11,675 bases of DNA. Origin: Saprospiraceae bacterium. GTDB taxonomy: Bacteria > Bacteroidota > Bacteroidia > Chitinophagales > Saprospiraceae. The notes under the pieces are model-generated. The model worked only from the letters and a program-made list of their open reading frames with translations, had not been told where the DNA came from and did no database searches. Location of the stretch: NCBI GenBank assembly GCA_020630455.1, contig JAHDBK010000007.1:1-11675 (forward strand), given 5' to 3'. The translations under genes were made by a program, and so were the position numbers. This document shows positions 5,135 through 11,675 of this stretch, piece by piece; the first letter of the stretch is position 1, and every line of letters begins with the position of its first letter.

Positions 5135-6241
5135 ATGAGAGTTTACCTTTATTTTTATATCATATTTTTTTTATTCTTATTCAATTCTTGCCAAACAGAT
5201 ACCCCAAACAATCCACCAAAAACAAATCCATCTACTTTTGAGAGTATAAAAGTGAAAGTCAATAAAGACAAAATGCGTATTAGGAAATCACCTGATGTAG
5301 AAGCAGATATAATTGGTGAAGTCAGCCTAGGTACCATCTTTTCTTATGCAGGAACTATGACAGATTTTTCTACTAAAATTCAACTCGGAGGTGTTTGGTA
5401 TGAAGAGCCTTGGATAGCTGTTAAAAGAGAAAATGAAAATGATACGGTTTGGATATATGGCGGAGGGATTGAATTTGAAGGAGAAGACAGCGAAGAATTA
5501 GCCGAAATTTTATTACAACAAAGGCTGAAGGCATTTTTTGAAGAATTAAGCCCAAATATCCTTTCATATAGAGAAAATTATGCTTCTGCATCTACAGTTG
5601 ATGATTTCGTAAAAGTATTTAGAGAAGGAGACAGTCTTAAATATAAAGTCATTCAGAAATTAGAGCAAAAAATACCTATCGATTTAACAGAACAGATGCC
5701 TGATGTATTTTGGGTAGAGGAAATGATTCCTGGTTATGTAGTAGAATTAGTTGCAGAAGGTACAAAATATTATCTTTTTAAAGATTATAAGCAATTATAT
5801 ACAAAAGCAAGGCAAACAGAAGGAGAAGAAGATGATATTTTCACAGATTTAGGATTAGAGATTTATAGTAGGGATAGCATAGAGTATTTTTTTGCGAGTT
5901 GGTTTATGCAAACCTGGGATTATGGAGGACATTCTCTTCTCGGTTCGGGTAAGCATAATGATGTATTGGCTCTAGCTGATGAAGTGATGTCAATGACTTC
6001 TTTATTTGAAAATGAAATAAAAAAAATAAAAGCAGACATCATCAATGATATTAGTCATCCAGAAATTACTTATTGGAATGACCAAGAACCTATTCTCAAA
6101 GAATTAAATGAAATAATGGATGCTCAATACGATATACTTTCTAAAGAAGATAAGGCCACAATAGAAAGCCGTATCAAGCAATTCAAAGATGCTGATAAAA
6201 ATAAAATTGAAGTCAATTTAAGAAGTGGAATGGAAGGTTAA
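5135..6241 (+). CDS. Lipoprotein with bacterial SH3 (SH3b) domain
   Basis: A 368-residue predicted lipoprotein. The lipobox LFNSC ends the hydrophobic signal sequence at Cys19, followed by a Pro/Asn/Thr-rich linker, so it should be lipid-anchored and face the periplasm or cell surface. Residues about 38-112 look like an SH3b domain: KMRIRKSPDVEADIIGEVSLG, then a WYEEPWIAVK strand and the closing VWIYGGGIEF. SH3b domains commonly bind peptides or cell-wall material. The remaining ~250 residues are mostly helical and acidic with no motif I recognise; a Trp/Tyr/Gly-rich patch lies around FFASWFMQTWDYGG. The frame also permits a GTG one codon earlier (5132); ATG at 5135 is preferred. It has its own promoter and is convergent with the sorted surface protein, so it seems to be a single-gene unit. 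Confidence 0.82.
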   Translation: MRVYLYFYIIFFLFLFNSCQTDTPNNPPKTNPSTFESIKVKVNKDKMRIRKSPDVEADIIGEVSLGTIFSYAGTMTDFSTKIQLGGVWYEEPWIAVKRENENDTVWIYGGGIEFEGEDSEELAEILLQQRLKAFFEELSPNILSYRENYASASTVDDFVKVFREGDSLKYKVIQKLEQKIPIDLTEQMPDVFWVEEMIPGYVVELVAEGTKYYLFKDYKQLYTKARQTEGEEDDIFTDLGLEIYSRDSIEYFFASWFMQTWDYGGHSLLGSGKHNDVLALADEVMSMTSLFENEIKKIKADIINDISHPEITYWNDQEPILKELNEIMDAQYDILSKEDKATIESRIKQFKDADKNKIEVNLRSGMEG

Positions 6242-6258
6242 TAAAGAATTTTCTTTAT
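6241..6258. terminator. Shared convergent terminator palindrome
   Basis: ATAAAGAA-TT-TTCTTTAT is a perfect 8-bp-arm palindrome. It overlaps the last base of the lipoprotein's stop codon (6239-6241) and contains the stop codon of the convergent gene (6255-6257). It is a copy of the recurring element and probably ends transcription from both sides. Confidence 0.65.
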
Positions 6259-7433
6259 CTTAATATGCCTATTTTATGAATTTCCGTTTGTTCATTATAA
6301 TTCAATTGAACAAAATAAATGCCATTTGACCATTCTTGTAAATCAATTATATTGACATTATTATTAAATGAATAGGTCCCAATTTTATTGCCATTAATAT
6401 TAAAAATATTTACAATAAGATTTTCTTGATTTTCATTTTTATGAATAATGTTTAATTGAGCATCATCATTATTCATCCAAACATTATAATTTTCATTAGA
6501 ATGATTAATGTTTTGGTTTGAATTCGTAGATTCATTTACATTTGCACTAAAAATATTTTGTCTCAATTGAGAAATTAATTGCCCATTTCTATATTCCAAA
6601 ATACATACACCATAAATATATAAGCCCAAGGTTGTAGGTGTAAATGAAATTTCATTATTTTCAATATGAATACCATCTAATGTTGGAAATGGATTTTGAT
6701 AGCTAAATCCAGGAGCAAAAGGCAATTCCTCATAAGGTGGAGGACAAGAAGCCGTAGGCATAAGTCCTTCACAAGAATTGGGATCACCTGGGGTATCTTG
6801 TGTTCCAAATCTTCCCCCACCCTCTAAAGGAAAACAAATCTCAATCGCTAGACTATCTCCTTCTGCATCATATAATGGTATTCCTGGTAAAGTAATGGGT
6901 TCTCCTGGACAGGAAGCAAAAGCTAAAGAATTATCTAGGACATATTGTTGATTACAAAGCTGTTGTCCTAAGCCTGTAATTTCAGTCATTACAGTAATTC
7001 CATGTTGATCTGCTTCTTCAATATTTAATACTTGGGCAGACCAACAACATCTTTGATATGCAATAGTATAACCTTCTTCTAAAAAAGGCAAGTTAACTGT
7101 AAAAGTATAATCTGTTTTTTGTATGCAAAAAAAGGTATTATCAGCAGGACAATTTCCATAAGCTTCAGCAGAAATATCTTCAATTATTCCAGGAGCGATT
7201 TGGAATTGTTGAAGCAATGTATTGTCATCATTGGTATAAATTGAAAAATAAGCAGGATCATCATAAGCTGCTCCACCAGAATTACAATCTCTATGCAAAA
7301 CCATTGTAATTTCATATTCATTATTGCCTAAGCAATTATAATGCATTGCACCACTCACTATGTGTTTAGCCGATAGATTATTATTAATAGTAAGAAGAAT
7401 AAAGAAAAAAATAATGGTTTTTACAGCTTTCAT
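6255..7433 (-). CDS. Secreted cell-surface protein with type IX sorting domain
   Basis: A 392-residue exported protein. A signal peptide (1-22, cleavage near LSA-KH) is followed by KHIVSGAMHYNCLGNNEY and MVLHRDC. This opening is typical of the N-terminal module of large Bacteroidota surface or adhesin-like proteins, which often carry a gliding-associated C-terminal domain. The central region is cysteine-rich (for example YQRCCWSAQ and SCPGEP), with probable disulfides and beta-sandwich strands to about residue 300. After an Asn/Ser-rich linker, about 320-392 is a type A sorting (Por secretion) domain: NIFNINGNKIGTYSF, then LQEWSNGIYFVQL and a basic end. It is therefore predicted to cross the outer membrane by the type IX system and be anchored or released. 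It starts only 5 bp after the GH16 gene stop, so the two are very probably co-transcribed. It is unusually short for this N-terminal module, which usually heads multi-domain proteins. Confidence 0.83.
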   Translation of the reverse strand: MKAVKTIIFFFILLTINNNLSAKHIVSGAMHYNCLGNNEYEITMVLHRDCNSGGAAYDDPAYFSIYTNDDNTLLQQFQIAPGIIEDISAEAYGNCPADNTFFCIQKTDYTFTVNLPFLEEGYTIAYQRCCWSAQVLNIEEADQHGITVMTEITGLGQQLCNQQYVLDNSLAFASCPGEPITLPGIPLYDAEGDSLAIEICFPLEGGGRFGTQDTPGDPNSCEGLMPTASCPPPYEELPFAPGFSYQNPFPTLDGIHIENNEISFTPTTLGLYIYGVCILEYRNGQLISQLRQNIFSANVNESTNSNQNINHSNENYNVWMNNDDAQLNIIHKNENQENLIVNIFNINGNKIGTYSFNNNVNIIDLQEWSNGIYFVQLNYNEQTEIHKIGILR

Positions 7434-7438
7434 TTTTT

Positions 7439-9427
7439 TTAAGTTTTTATAAATTTAAATATTTGTTCATTTACTTTTAGGAAATAAAGACCATTTTGAT
7501 AATTGCTAATATCTAGTTGATAATTATTTTTATTATTAATAATAAAATAATTAATCATTTGACCATCCATCCTAAATATCTTGATATAATTAATATCCAA
7601 TTGACTATTTATTTCAATGATATCATGAGCTAAAGTGGGGCTGATTTGAATATTGTTTTCACTTTCTTTATGAATAATATGTATAGCCTTAGAATATTCA
7701 AATGATTCATCTAAATCTACTTGTTTCAAGCGATAATAATTATTTTGATTTGGATTATAATCTGTCCAAAAATAATCGGCTCCATTGATAGCATTTCGTC
7801 CTTGAATGTCAGCTATATTATTATAATTCCTTCCGTCTTCAGAACGCTGCACAACAAAGTGAGAAAAATTAATTTCAGATGCCGTTTGCCAGTCTAATAC
7901 AACTTCATCATTTTTCCACTCTCCTTGAAAATCTAATAATTCTACAGGAGCAGAAGTCAAATCCCCTGTTCTAGCAAAAACAAAATCATCAATACAAAAA
8001 GTACCCAATTCATGTCCAAATTGTAAATTAATACTAGCATTAGCTGTAACAGATGAAGTAAAATTATGACTGTACTTTGCCCACGAATCTGTCAAAGTAT
8101 AAGATGTACCTGTATAATAAGCATAGGTAGTAGAATTGATGAGTGCAATAGACATGGTTCTATTATTGACATCTGCTTTCGCCCAAAACTCAATCGTATA
8201 ATCTTCAGTATTTTCTAAATCTACACTAACTGGAGAAATTTGTATATCCCATACATTTGCAGATAAACTGCTTACATTAGCACACATTGCTTTTGCTCCA
8301 GAATTCACATCAGAAGTACTAATATTCCAAGTTGCAAAAGCACCATTAAACAAATCTGTTTGCCAATGATTGAGATCTTCTTCAAATCCTGGATTCAATG
8401 CGTGATTAATGGTTATTGTTACAGGCAGGCTCAATAATTGATTACCACAAGCATTATTCATTGTTACCTCGACATTTCCAGAAGTATCACCCCAATCTAC
8501 CGTAATTTGATTCGTACCACTTCCAGCCGTAATGGTAGCACCGCTAGGCACTGTCCAAGAGTAGGTCGTACTTGCTATATTGGGAACAGTATAAATAGTT
8601 CCTGTTTCATTGGGCAAAACCAATTCATCTCCCCTTATTTTAATATCAGGCAATTCTTGATACACCCTTACATAATCCACTTCCATAGTTTGAGGAAAAA
8701 CAGTAGTTCCATCAGGATTACCTGGCCAATTTCCTCCTACAGCTATATTTAAAATAAAATGAAAATCTTGATCAAAAGGAAAAGTATAAGGAGATTCATC
8801 TCCTGCATTGAAAGTAACATATTGAGTACCGTCTACATACCACCTAATTTGAGTGGGTTCCCATTCTACAGCAAAGGTATGAAATGCTCCATCATAGTAT
8901 GAAGCAGGAGAAATATTATTAGAACCACTTGTTTGTCCTTTATCAAGATAAGAATTCCCATAATGACATGTACCATGAACAATAGAAGTTTGATGTCCTA
9001 GATATTCCATAATATCTATTTCTCCACTTTGAGGCCAAATTCCATAAACACTTTCTGTAGGCATCATCCAAAATGCTGGCCAAATCCCTTGACCAACGGG
9101 TAATTTGATACTGGCTTCCATTCTACCGTAGGTCCAATCTCCTTTATTGATACTTCTTATTCTAGCAGAAGTATAATTAGCTCCACCATAGGATTCACTT
9201 CTTGCAATTATTTTCAATGTACCACTTGATACTTCGGTATTATCAACCCTATCTGTATAATATTGTAATTCATTATTGCCCCAACCCCCTGCACCAATTT
9301 GGTAAGACCACTTAGAATTGTCTAATGAAGTACCGCTAAACTCGTCTGCCCAAACTAAATTATAACATTGAGCATTTATACAATTGATTGAAAATATTAA
9401 AATTAAAGTATTTATTATTTTTTTCAT
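7439..9427 (-). CDS. GH16 beta-glucanase (laminarinase-like) with CBM and sorting domain
   Basis: A secreted endo-acting glycoside hydrolase of family 16, 662 residues. Domain order: signal peptide (1-20), GH16 catalytic domain (about 21-258), PKD/Ig-like domain (about 261-341), a CBM4/9-type carbohydrate-binding module (about 342-487, from NPGFEEDLNHW to FCIDDFVFA), a beta-sandwich linker domain (about 494-585, WQTASEINFSHFVVQRS) and a type A sorting domain (about 590-662, ending NGLYFLKVNEQIFKFIKT). The catalytic signature is GEIDIMEY, with nucleophile Glu136, assisting Asp138 and acid/base Glu141. The context QGIWPAFWMMP resembles beta-1,3(1,4)-glucanases; which glucan is cut cannot be read from sequence. 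The ATG at 9427 is used because it starts a clean signal peptide (MKKIINTLIL); an extension to 9496 would overlap the preceding gene. It lies 40 bp behind the HNH gene and 5 bp ahead of a second sorted protein. Confidence 0.94.
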   Translation of the reverse strand: MKKIINTLILIFSINCINAQCYNLVWADEFSGTSLDNSKWSYQIGAGGWGNNELQYYTDRVDNTEVSSGTLKIIARSESYGGANYTSARIRSINKGDWTYGRMEASIKLPVGQGIWPAFWMMPTESVYGIWPQSGEIDIMEYLGHQTSIVHGTCHYGNSYLDKGQTSGSNNISPASYYDGAFHTFAVEWEPTQIRWYVDGTQYVTFNAGDESPYTFPFDQDFHFILNIAVGGNWPGNPDGTTVFPQTMEVDYVRVYQELPDIKIRGDELVLPNETGTIYTVPNIASTTYSWTVPSGATITAGSGTNQITVDWGDTSGNVEVTMNNACGNQLLSLPVTITINHALNPGFEEDLNHWQTDLFNGAFATWNISTSDVNSGAKAMCANVSSLSANVWDIQISPVSVDLENTEDYTIEFWAKADVNNRTMSIALINSTTYAYYTGTSYTLTDSWAKYSHNFTSSVTANASINLQFGHELGTFCIDDFVFARTGDLTSAPVELLDFQGEWKNDEVVLDWQTASEINFSHFVVQRSEDGRNYNNIADIQGRNAINGADYFWTDYNPNQNNYYRLKQVDLDESFEYSKAIHIIHKESENNIQISPTLAHDIIEINSQLDINYIKIFRMDGQMINYFIINNKNNYQLDISNYQNGLYFLKVNEQIFKFIKT

Positions 9428-9467
9428 AGTGAACAAAAATAATAATTTAATTCTAAAAAATGAATGA

Positions 9468-10058
9468 TTATAAACCAATGATTCTCTTATCGTCATCAGG
9501 AATTTTAATATCGCCCCAGTTCTCTCCTCTTTCTATTCTTTTTAATTGAGTCAATGTAATATTAAAATCCCTAGCTAAAATTTTCTTCTTTGTTTTGCCA
9601 TCTCTCAATCTTTTTTTGAGTAAAATCACCTTTGGAATGGTCATTTTATAATGCTTAGGTCTTTTAATTTTGTCCCTATGATATGTTCCTTTTTCTCTAC
9701 GAATCGCATAGAGTTCTTCCTTGGTTATCCATTTAAGATTAGTCCAATGGTTGTTTCTTTTATTGCCATCTTTATGGATAACATGTTCGTGGTCTTCTCT
9801 TTTGTCTTTTAAAAAGTGTTCGGCAACAAATTTATGGATATAAAAACCTTGATTTTTTCCATTTCTAAATTTGATTCCAATAGCATTATAAGTACTTGAA
9901 ATAGAACCTTTCAACAAATTTTCTTCACCTGTTTTATAATTTAATACTTTTATTCTTCCATGATTAGAAATGAAGTAATACCTATCTTTCGTAGGAAATC
10001 TAGTATCCACTTTAACCCATTCTTCACTCCAAAAACTTTTAACTTTCTGAGTACTCAT
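9468..10058 (-). CDS. NUMOD4-HNH endonuclease, free-standing homing type
   Basis: A predicted DNA endonuclease of 196 residues. Residues 10-40 (FWSEEWVKVD ... YYFISNHGRIKVL) match the NUMOD4 motif, and about 72-111 is an HNH domain (YIHKFVAEHF, then HVIHKDGNKRNNHWTNLKWI, with His95, Asn99 and Asn103 among the likely catalytic or metal residues). About 142-182 (from IPKVILLKKRL to IERGENWGDI) looks like a helix-turn-helix DNA-reading module of the kind found in such proteins. The ATG at 10058 is chosen because the open frame upstream (to 10142) is AT-rich, hydrophobic and lies in an intergenic palindromic stretch. There is no sign of a surrounding intron or intein; it sits between a metabolic gene and a glucanase gene. 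It may be a selfish endonuclease or one adapted to another role. Confidence 0.85.
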   Translation of the reverse strand: MSTQKVKSFWSEEWVKVDTRFPTKDRYYFISNHGRIKVLNYKTGEENLLKGSISSTYNAIGIKFRNGKNQGFYIHKFVAEHFLKDKREDHEHVIHKDGNKRNNHWTNLKWITKEELYAIRREKGTYHRDKIKRPKHYKMTIPKVILLKKRLRDGKTKKKILARDFNITLTQLKRIERGENWGDIKIPDDDKRIIGL

Positions 10059-10097
10059 ATTTTTTTCAATTATTTTAATTTCAATAAAAACAATACT

Positions 10098-10119
10098 ATT
10101 TATTATATTAATAATAAAT
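10098..10119. repeat. AT-only dyad upstream of the HNH gene
   Basis: Nine-base arms ATTTATTAT and ATAATAAAT are separated by ATTA, about 40 bp before the HNH start codon. In DNA this AT-rich such a dyad may arise by chance. Confidence 0.35.
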
Positions 10120-10141
10120 ATAAAACAACATAAAAACATCA

Positions 10142-10167
10142 AATAATAAAGAGATTTCTTTATTATT
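10142..10167 (-). terminator. Terminator palindrome behind the dihydroorotase-family gene
   Basis: Arms AATAATAAAGA (10142-10152) and TCTTTATTATT (10157-10167) are exact complements around GATT. The palindrome lies 25 bp past the stop codon at 10192 on the minus strand. It is another copy of the recurring element. Confidence 0.6.
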
Positions 10168-10191
10168 ATAACAATATAAAAAATATATTAA

Positions 10192-11433
10192 TTAAAATAC
10201 ACTAATTATTTCGCCTTTGAGTTCTTTATTAATAAATGGAGAATTATGAGATTTCGATACAATCATATCTTTTGAAAAGGTAAAAGATTGATTGATATTG
10301 AATAAGACACAGTTAGCGACTTGGTTTTCTTCTAAAATAGGTGTTTTAACTTTTAGAATTTCTCTAGGAGATTGTGCTATTTTATCTATTATTAATTCAA
10401 TAGATAAGTCTTTGGAAAGGTAATGAATAAGGGCAGAAAAAGTAGTTTGTAAGCCAATTGCCCCAAATTCAGCATAAGCAAACTCCAAATCTTTATGTTC
10501 TATATCCCAAGGAGTATGATTGGTAGTAATACAATCAATTGTACCGTCCTTTAGTCCTTTAATTAAGGCTTTGACATCGCTATTTTCTCTTAATGGAGGC
10601 ATTACTTTAAGATTTGAATTAAAATCAGACAAATCTTTATCTTCAAAAATAAGATTCAAAGCTGCTACTGAGCAAGTAACTTCAAGCCCTTTTTTCTTTG
10701 CTTTTTTTATTAATTCTACGCTATTCGCTGTAGAAATGTTATGGATGTGTAATCTTGATTGAGTATATTCTAAAACTTGTAAGTCCCTCGACACCATCAA
10801 TTCTTCTGCGACTGATGGAATACCTGATGTGCCCATTTGGGTACTCGTTAGACCTTCATGCATTTGCCCATTATGAGAAGATGATTTATCTAGTGGATTA
10901 TTAATTACTAATCCATTAAAAGGCAATACATATTGTAAAGCACGTATCATCATACCATTATCTGAAATACCATTTTTACCATCAGAAAAAGCAATTGCAC
11001 CCGCATGATGCATATCATATATTTCGCTTAAATCTTTTCCTTGAGTTTCTAATGTAATGGCTCCAATTGGGAAGAAATCGACCTTGTTGTTTTGGGTTTT
11101 ATTAAGGATGTATTGTACTTGAGATTTATTATGTACAGCAGGAGAAGAATTGGGAAAGCATGCTATAGCGGTATAACCACCTGCCAAAGCTGCTTGGCTT
11201 ACACTTTCTAAATCTTCCCGATATTCAAAACCTGGGTCACAGACTTGAGTTCCTAAATCAGCAAATCCAATGGATAAATAAGTATCTTTTTCTTGAATGA
11301 TTCTTTTTGCCTTGACATCTAAATCTTTGGCTATTTTTTTAATAATACCTTTTTCAATAAAAACATCTTTAACAGTCTTGTGATGACTACTATTTTTATC
11401 GACAATTGTACACTTTTTTATTAAAACACTCAT
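10192..11433 (-). CDS. Dihydroorotase-family protein lacking the metal ligands (PyrC homologue)
   Basis: A 413-residue amidohydrolase with the overall pattern of class I dihydroorotase (pyrimidine synthesis). It has an N-terminal beta domain (1-52), an alpha/beta barrel (about 53-360) and a C-terminal beta segment. Family landmarks remain: DPGFEYRED (66-74), AALAGGYTAIACFPNSSP with Asn95, AFSDGKNGISDNGMMIRAL, MPPLREN and the late SPREIL. The catalytic residues do not. The metal-binding His-x-His is Gly61-x-Gln63, the substrate Arg after it is Cys65, the next histidine is Asn (near VINNP), the CHVST histidine is Asn232 (IHNIST), and the DHAPH aspartate is Asn305 (TTNHTPW). An active hydrolase is therefore unlikely. 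Known inactive homologues (PyrX of Pseudomonas) support aspartate transcarbamoylase assembly, and Bacteroidota often carry this form. Automatic annotation will call it pyrC. It is full length and free of frameshifts, so it is under selection rather than a pseudogene. Confidence 0.87.
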   Translation of the reverse strand: MSVLIKKCTIVDKNSSHHKTVKDVFIEKGIIKKIAKDLDVKAKRIIQEKDTYLSIGFADLGTQVCDPGFEYREDLESVSQAALAGGYTAIACFPNSSPAVHNKSQVQYILNKTQNNKVDFFPIGAITLETQGKDLSEIYDMHHAGAIAFSDGKNGISDNGMMIRALQYVLPFNGLVINNPLDKSSSHNGQMHEGLTSTQMGTSGIPSVAEELMVSRDLQVLEYTQSRLHIHNISTANSVELIKKAKKKGLEVTCSVAALNLIFEDKDLSDFNSNLKVMPPLRENSDVKALIKGLKDGTIDCITTNHTPWDIEHKDLEFAYAEFGAIGLQTTFSALIHYLSKDLSIELIIDKIAQSPREILKVKTPILEENQVANCVLFNINQSFTFSKDMIVSKSHNSPFINKELKGEIISVF

Positions 11434-11490
11434 TTATAAAAATAATAAAAACAATCAATTTCACCTAATTAAGTAAGAAGACAATAGAGA

Positions 11491-11513
11491 TTAGATTTTA
11501 GATTTTAGATTTT
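11491..11513. repeat. Heptamer tandem repeat AGATTTT x3
   Basis: Three head-to-tail copies of AGATTTT occupy 11493-11513, preceded by TT. It is a short microsatellite-like run in the gap upstream of the dihydroorotase-family gene. Confidence 0.7.
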
Positions 11514-11515
11514 CA

Positions 11516-11549
11516 TTCAAAAGATAAAGAAATTTCTTTATTTTTTGAA
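11516..11549 (-). terminator. Terminator palindrome behind the membrane-protein gene
   Basis: Seventeen-base arms (11516-11532 and 11533-11549) pair with a single mismatch that is G-T in RNA and meet without a loop. The core is GATAAAGAAATTTCTTTATT. It lies 68 bp past the stop at 11617 on the minus strand and 83 bp before the dihydroorotase-family start. It is the longest copy of the recurring element. Confidence 0.6.
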
Positions 11550-11616
11550 TTTTAAAATATTCAATTATTTTGTCCTTTTACTTACAATCTCTCCCTGTTC
11601 ACTGATAACTGAAAAA

Positions 11617-11675
11617 CTAGGTTTTCCAAAATTTCAATAATAATATTTCTATTAATAAAAATATAAGAGCAGCAA
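11617..11675 (-). CDS. C-terminal end of a membrane protein, probably BatA-domain type (partial)
   Basis: The minus strand is open from the window edge to a TAG at 11617-11619 and encodes AALIFLLIEILLLKFWKT. This reads as a final transmembrane helix with an internal Glu and a short basic tail. In other Bacteroidota a large protein with an N-terminal double-transmembrane (BatA) domain lies next to the dihydroorotase gene and ends in a similar LLxEILLxRFW helix; this comparison is from memory. Only 18 residues are visible, so both coding status and identity are tentative. Confidence 0.45.
   Translation of the reverse strand, partial: AALIFLLIEILLLKFWKT

Noticed and set aside
8438..8752. 104-codon plus-strand frame inside the GH16 gene
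   Set aside because: Antisense to the GH16/PKD coding sequence, which is unambiguous.
10059..10142. N-terminal extension of the HNH protein by 28 residues (hydrophobic, signal-like)
   Set aside because: Its Ile/Phe-rich sequence comes from an AT-rich intergenic stretch; the protein is a DNA enzyme and the ATG at 10058 gives the normal NUMOD4 start.
11601..11616. TTCACTGATAACTGAA, resembling dispersed GTTATCAGTGA-type intergenic repeats
   Set aside because: Only one short copy is present (a looser similarity, ATAACTGAA, occurs near 3178), too little to call a repeat family.
11565..11634. Short minus-strand frame with protein-like sequence ending in VSKRTK
   Set aside because: It has an in-frame stop just upstream and no start codon; the other frame, ending in a transmembrane helix, is open to the window edge and fits a gene end better.
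1..11675. CRISPR array, insertion sequence, toxin-antitoxin pair or defence island
   Set aside because: No regularly spaced repeats of suitable length, transposase, paired small toxin/antitoxin genes or defence effectors were seen. Cargo of the tRNA-Phe element lies outside the window.

Overview
The window comes from an AT-rich member of the Bacteroidota. The main signs are two secreted proteins with C-terminal type IX secretion (Por) sorting domains, several promoters matching the phylum's -7 element TAnnTTTG, an orphan LolD, a BatC-like TPR protein, and a dihydroorotase homologue of the metal-ligand-less type. I would not go below phylum level from sequence alone.

Layout, left to right. 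(1) 1-1448 looks like the end of an integrated element. A tyrosine recombinase on the minus strand lies directly downstream of the 3' end of a tRNA-Phe(GAA) gene (1449-1521), the classic attachment geometry, so the element would extend leftwards beyond the window. (2) 1643-2107 is a small secreted protein of unknown function, convergent with a marR-doxX pair (2190-3092, minus). Matching inverted repeats lie in front of both marR and doxX and are a likely MarR operator pair. (3) 3350-5026 (plus) is a probable operon: an unlisted 48-residue Cys/Lys-rich protein, lolD, and a BatC-like TPR protein with a polyglutamine and acidic tail. (4) 5135-6241 (plus) is an SH3b lipoprotein with its own promoter. 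(5) 6255-10058 (minus) holds a NUMOD4/HNH endonuclease, a GH16 beta-glucanase with a sorting domain, and a second sorted cell-surface protein 5 bp behind it. (6) 10192-11433 (minus) is the dihydroorotase-family protein, and 11617-11675 is the C-terminal end of a membrane protein, probably of the BatA-domain type.

A feature running through the window is a short AT-only-arm palindrome with core near AATAAAGAAATTTCTTTATT. It occurs at or near the ends of five inferred transcription units, and once, unexplained, in the divergent marR/lolD interval. It is absent behind the integrase, which fits a foreign origin for that gene. I found no CRISPR array, insertion sequence, toxin-antitoxin pair or recognisable defence system. 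The observations most worth following are the recurring palindromes, the catalytically degenerate dihydroorotase, the small Cys-rich protein before lolD, and the tRNA-Phe integration boundary.
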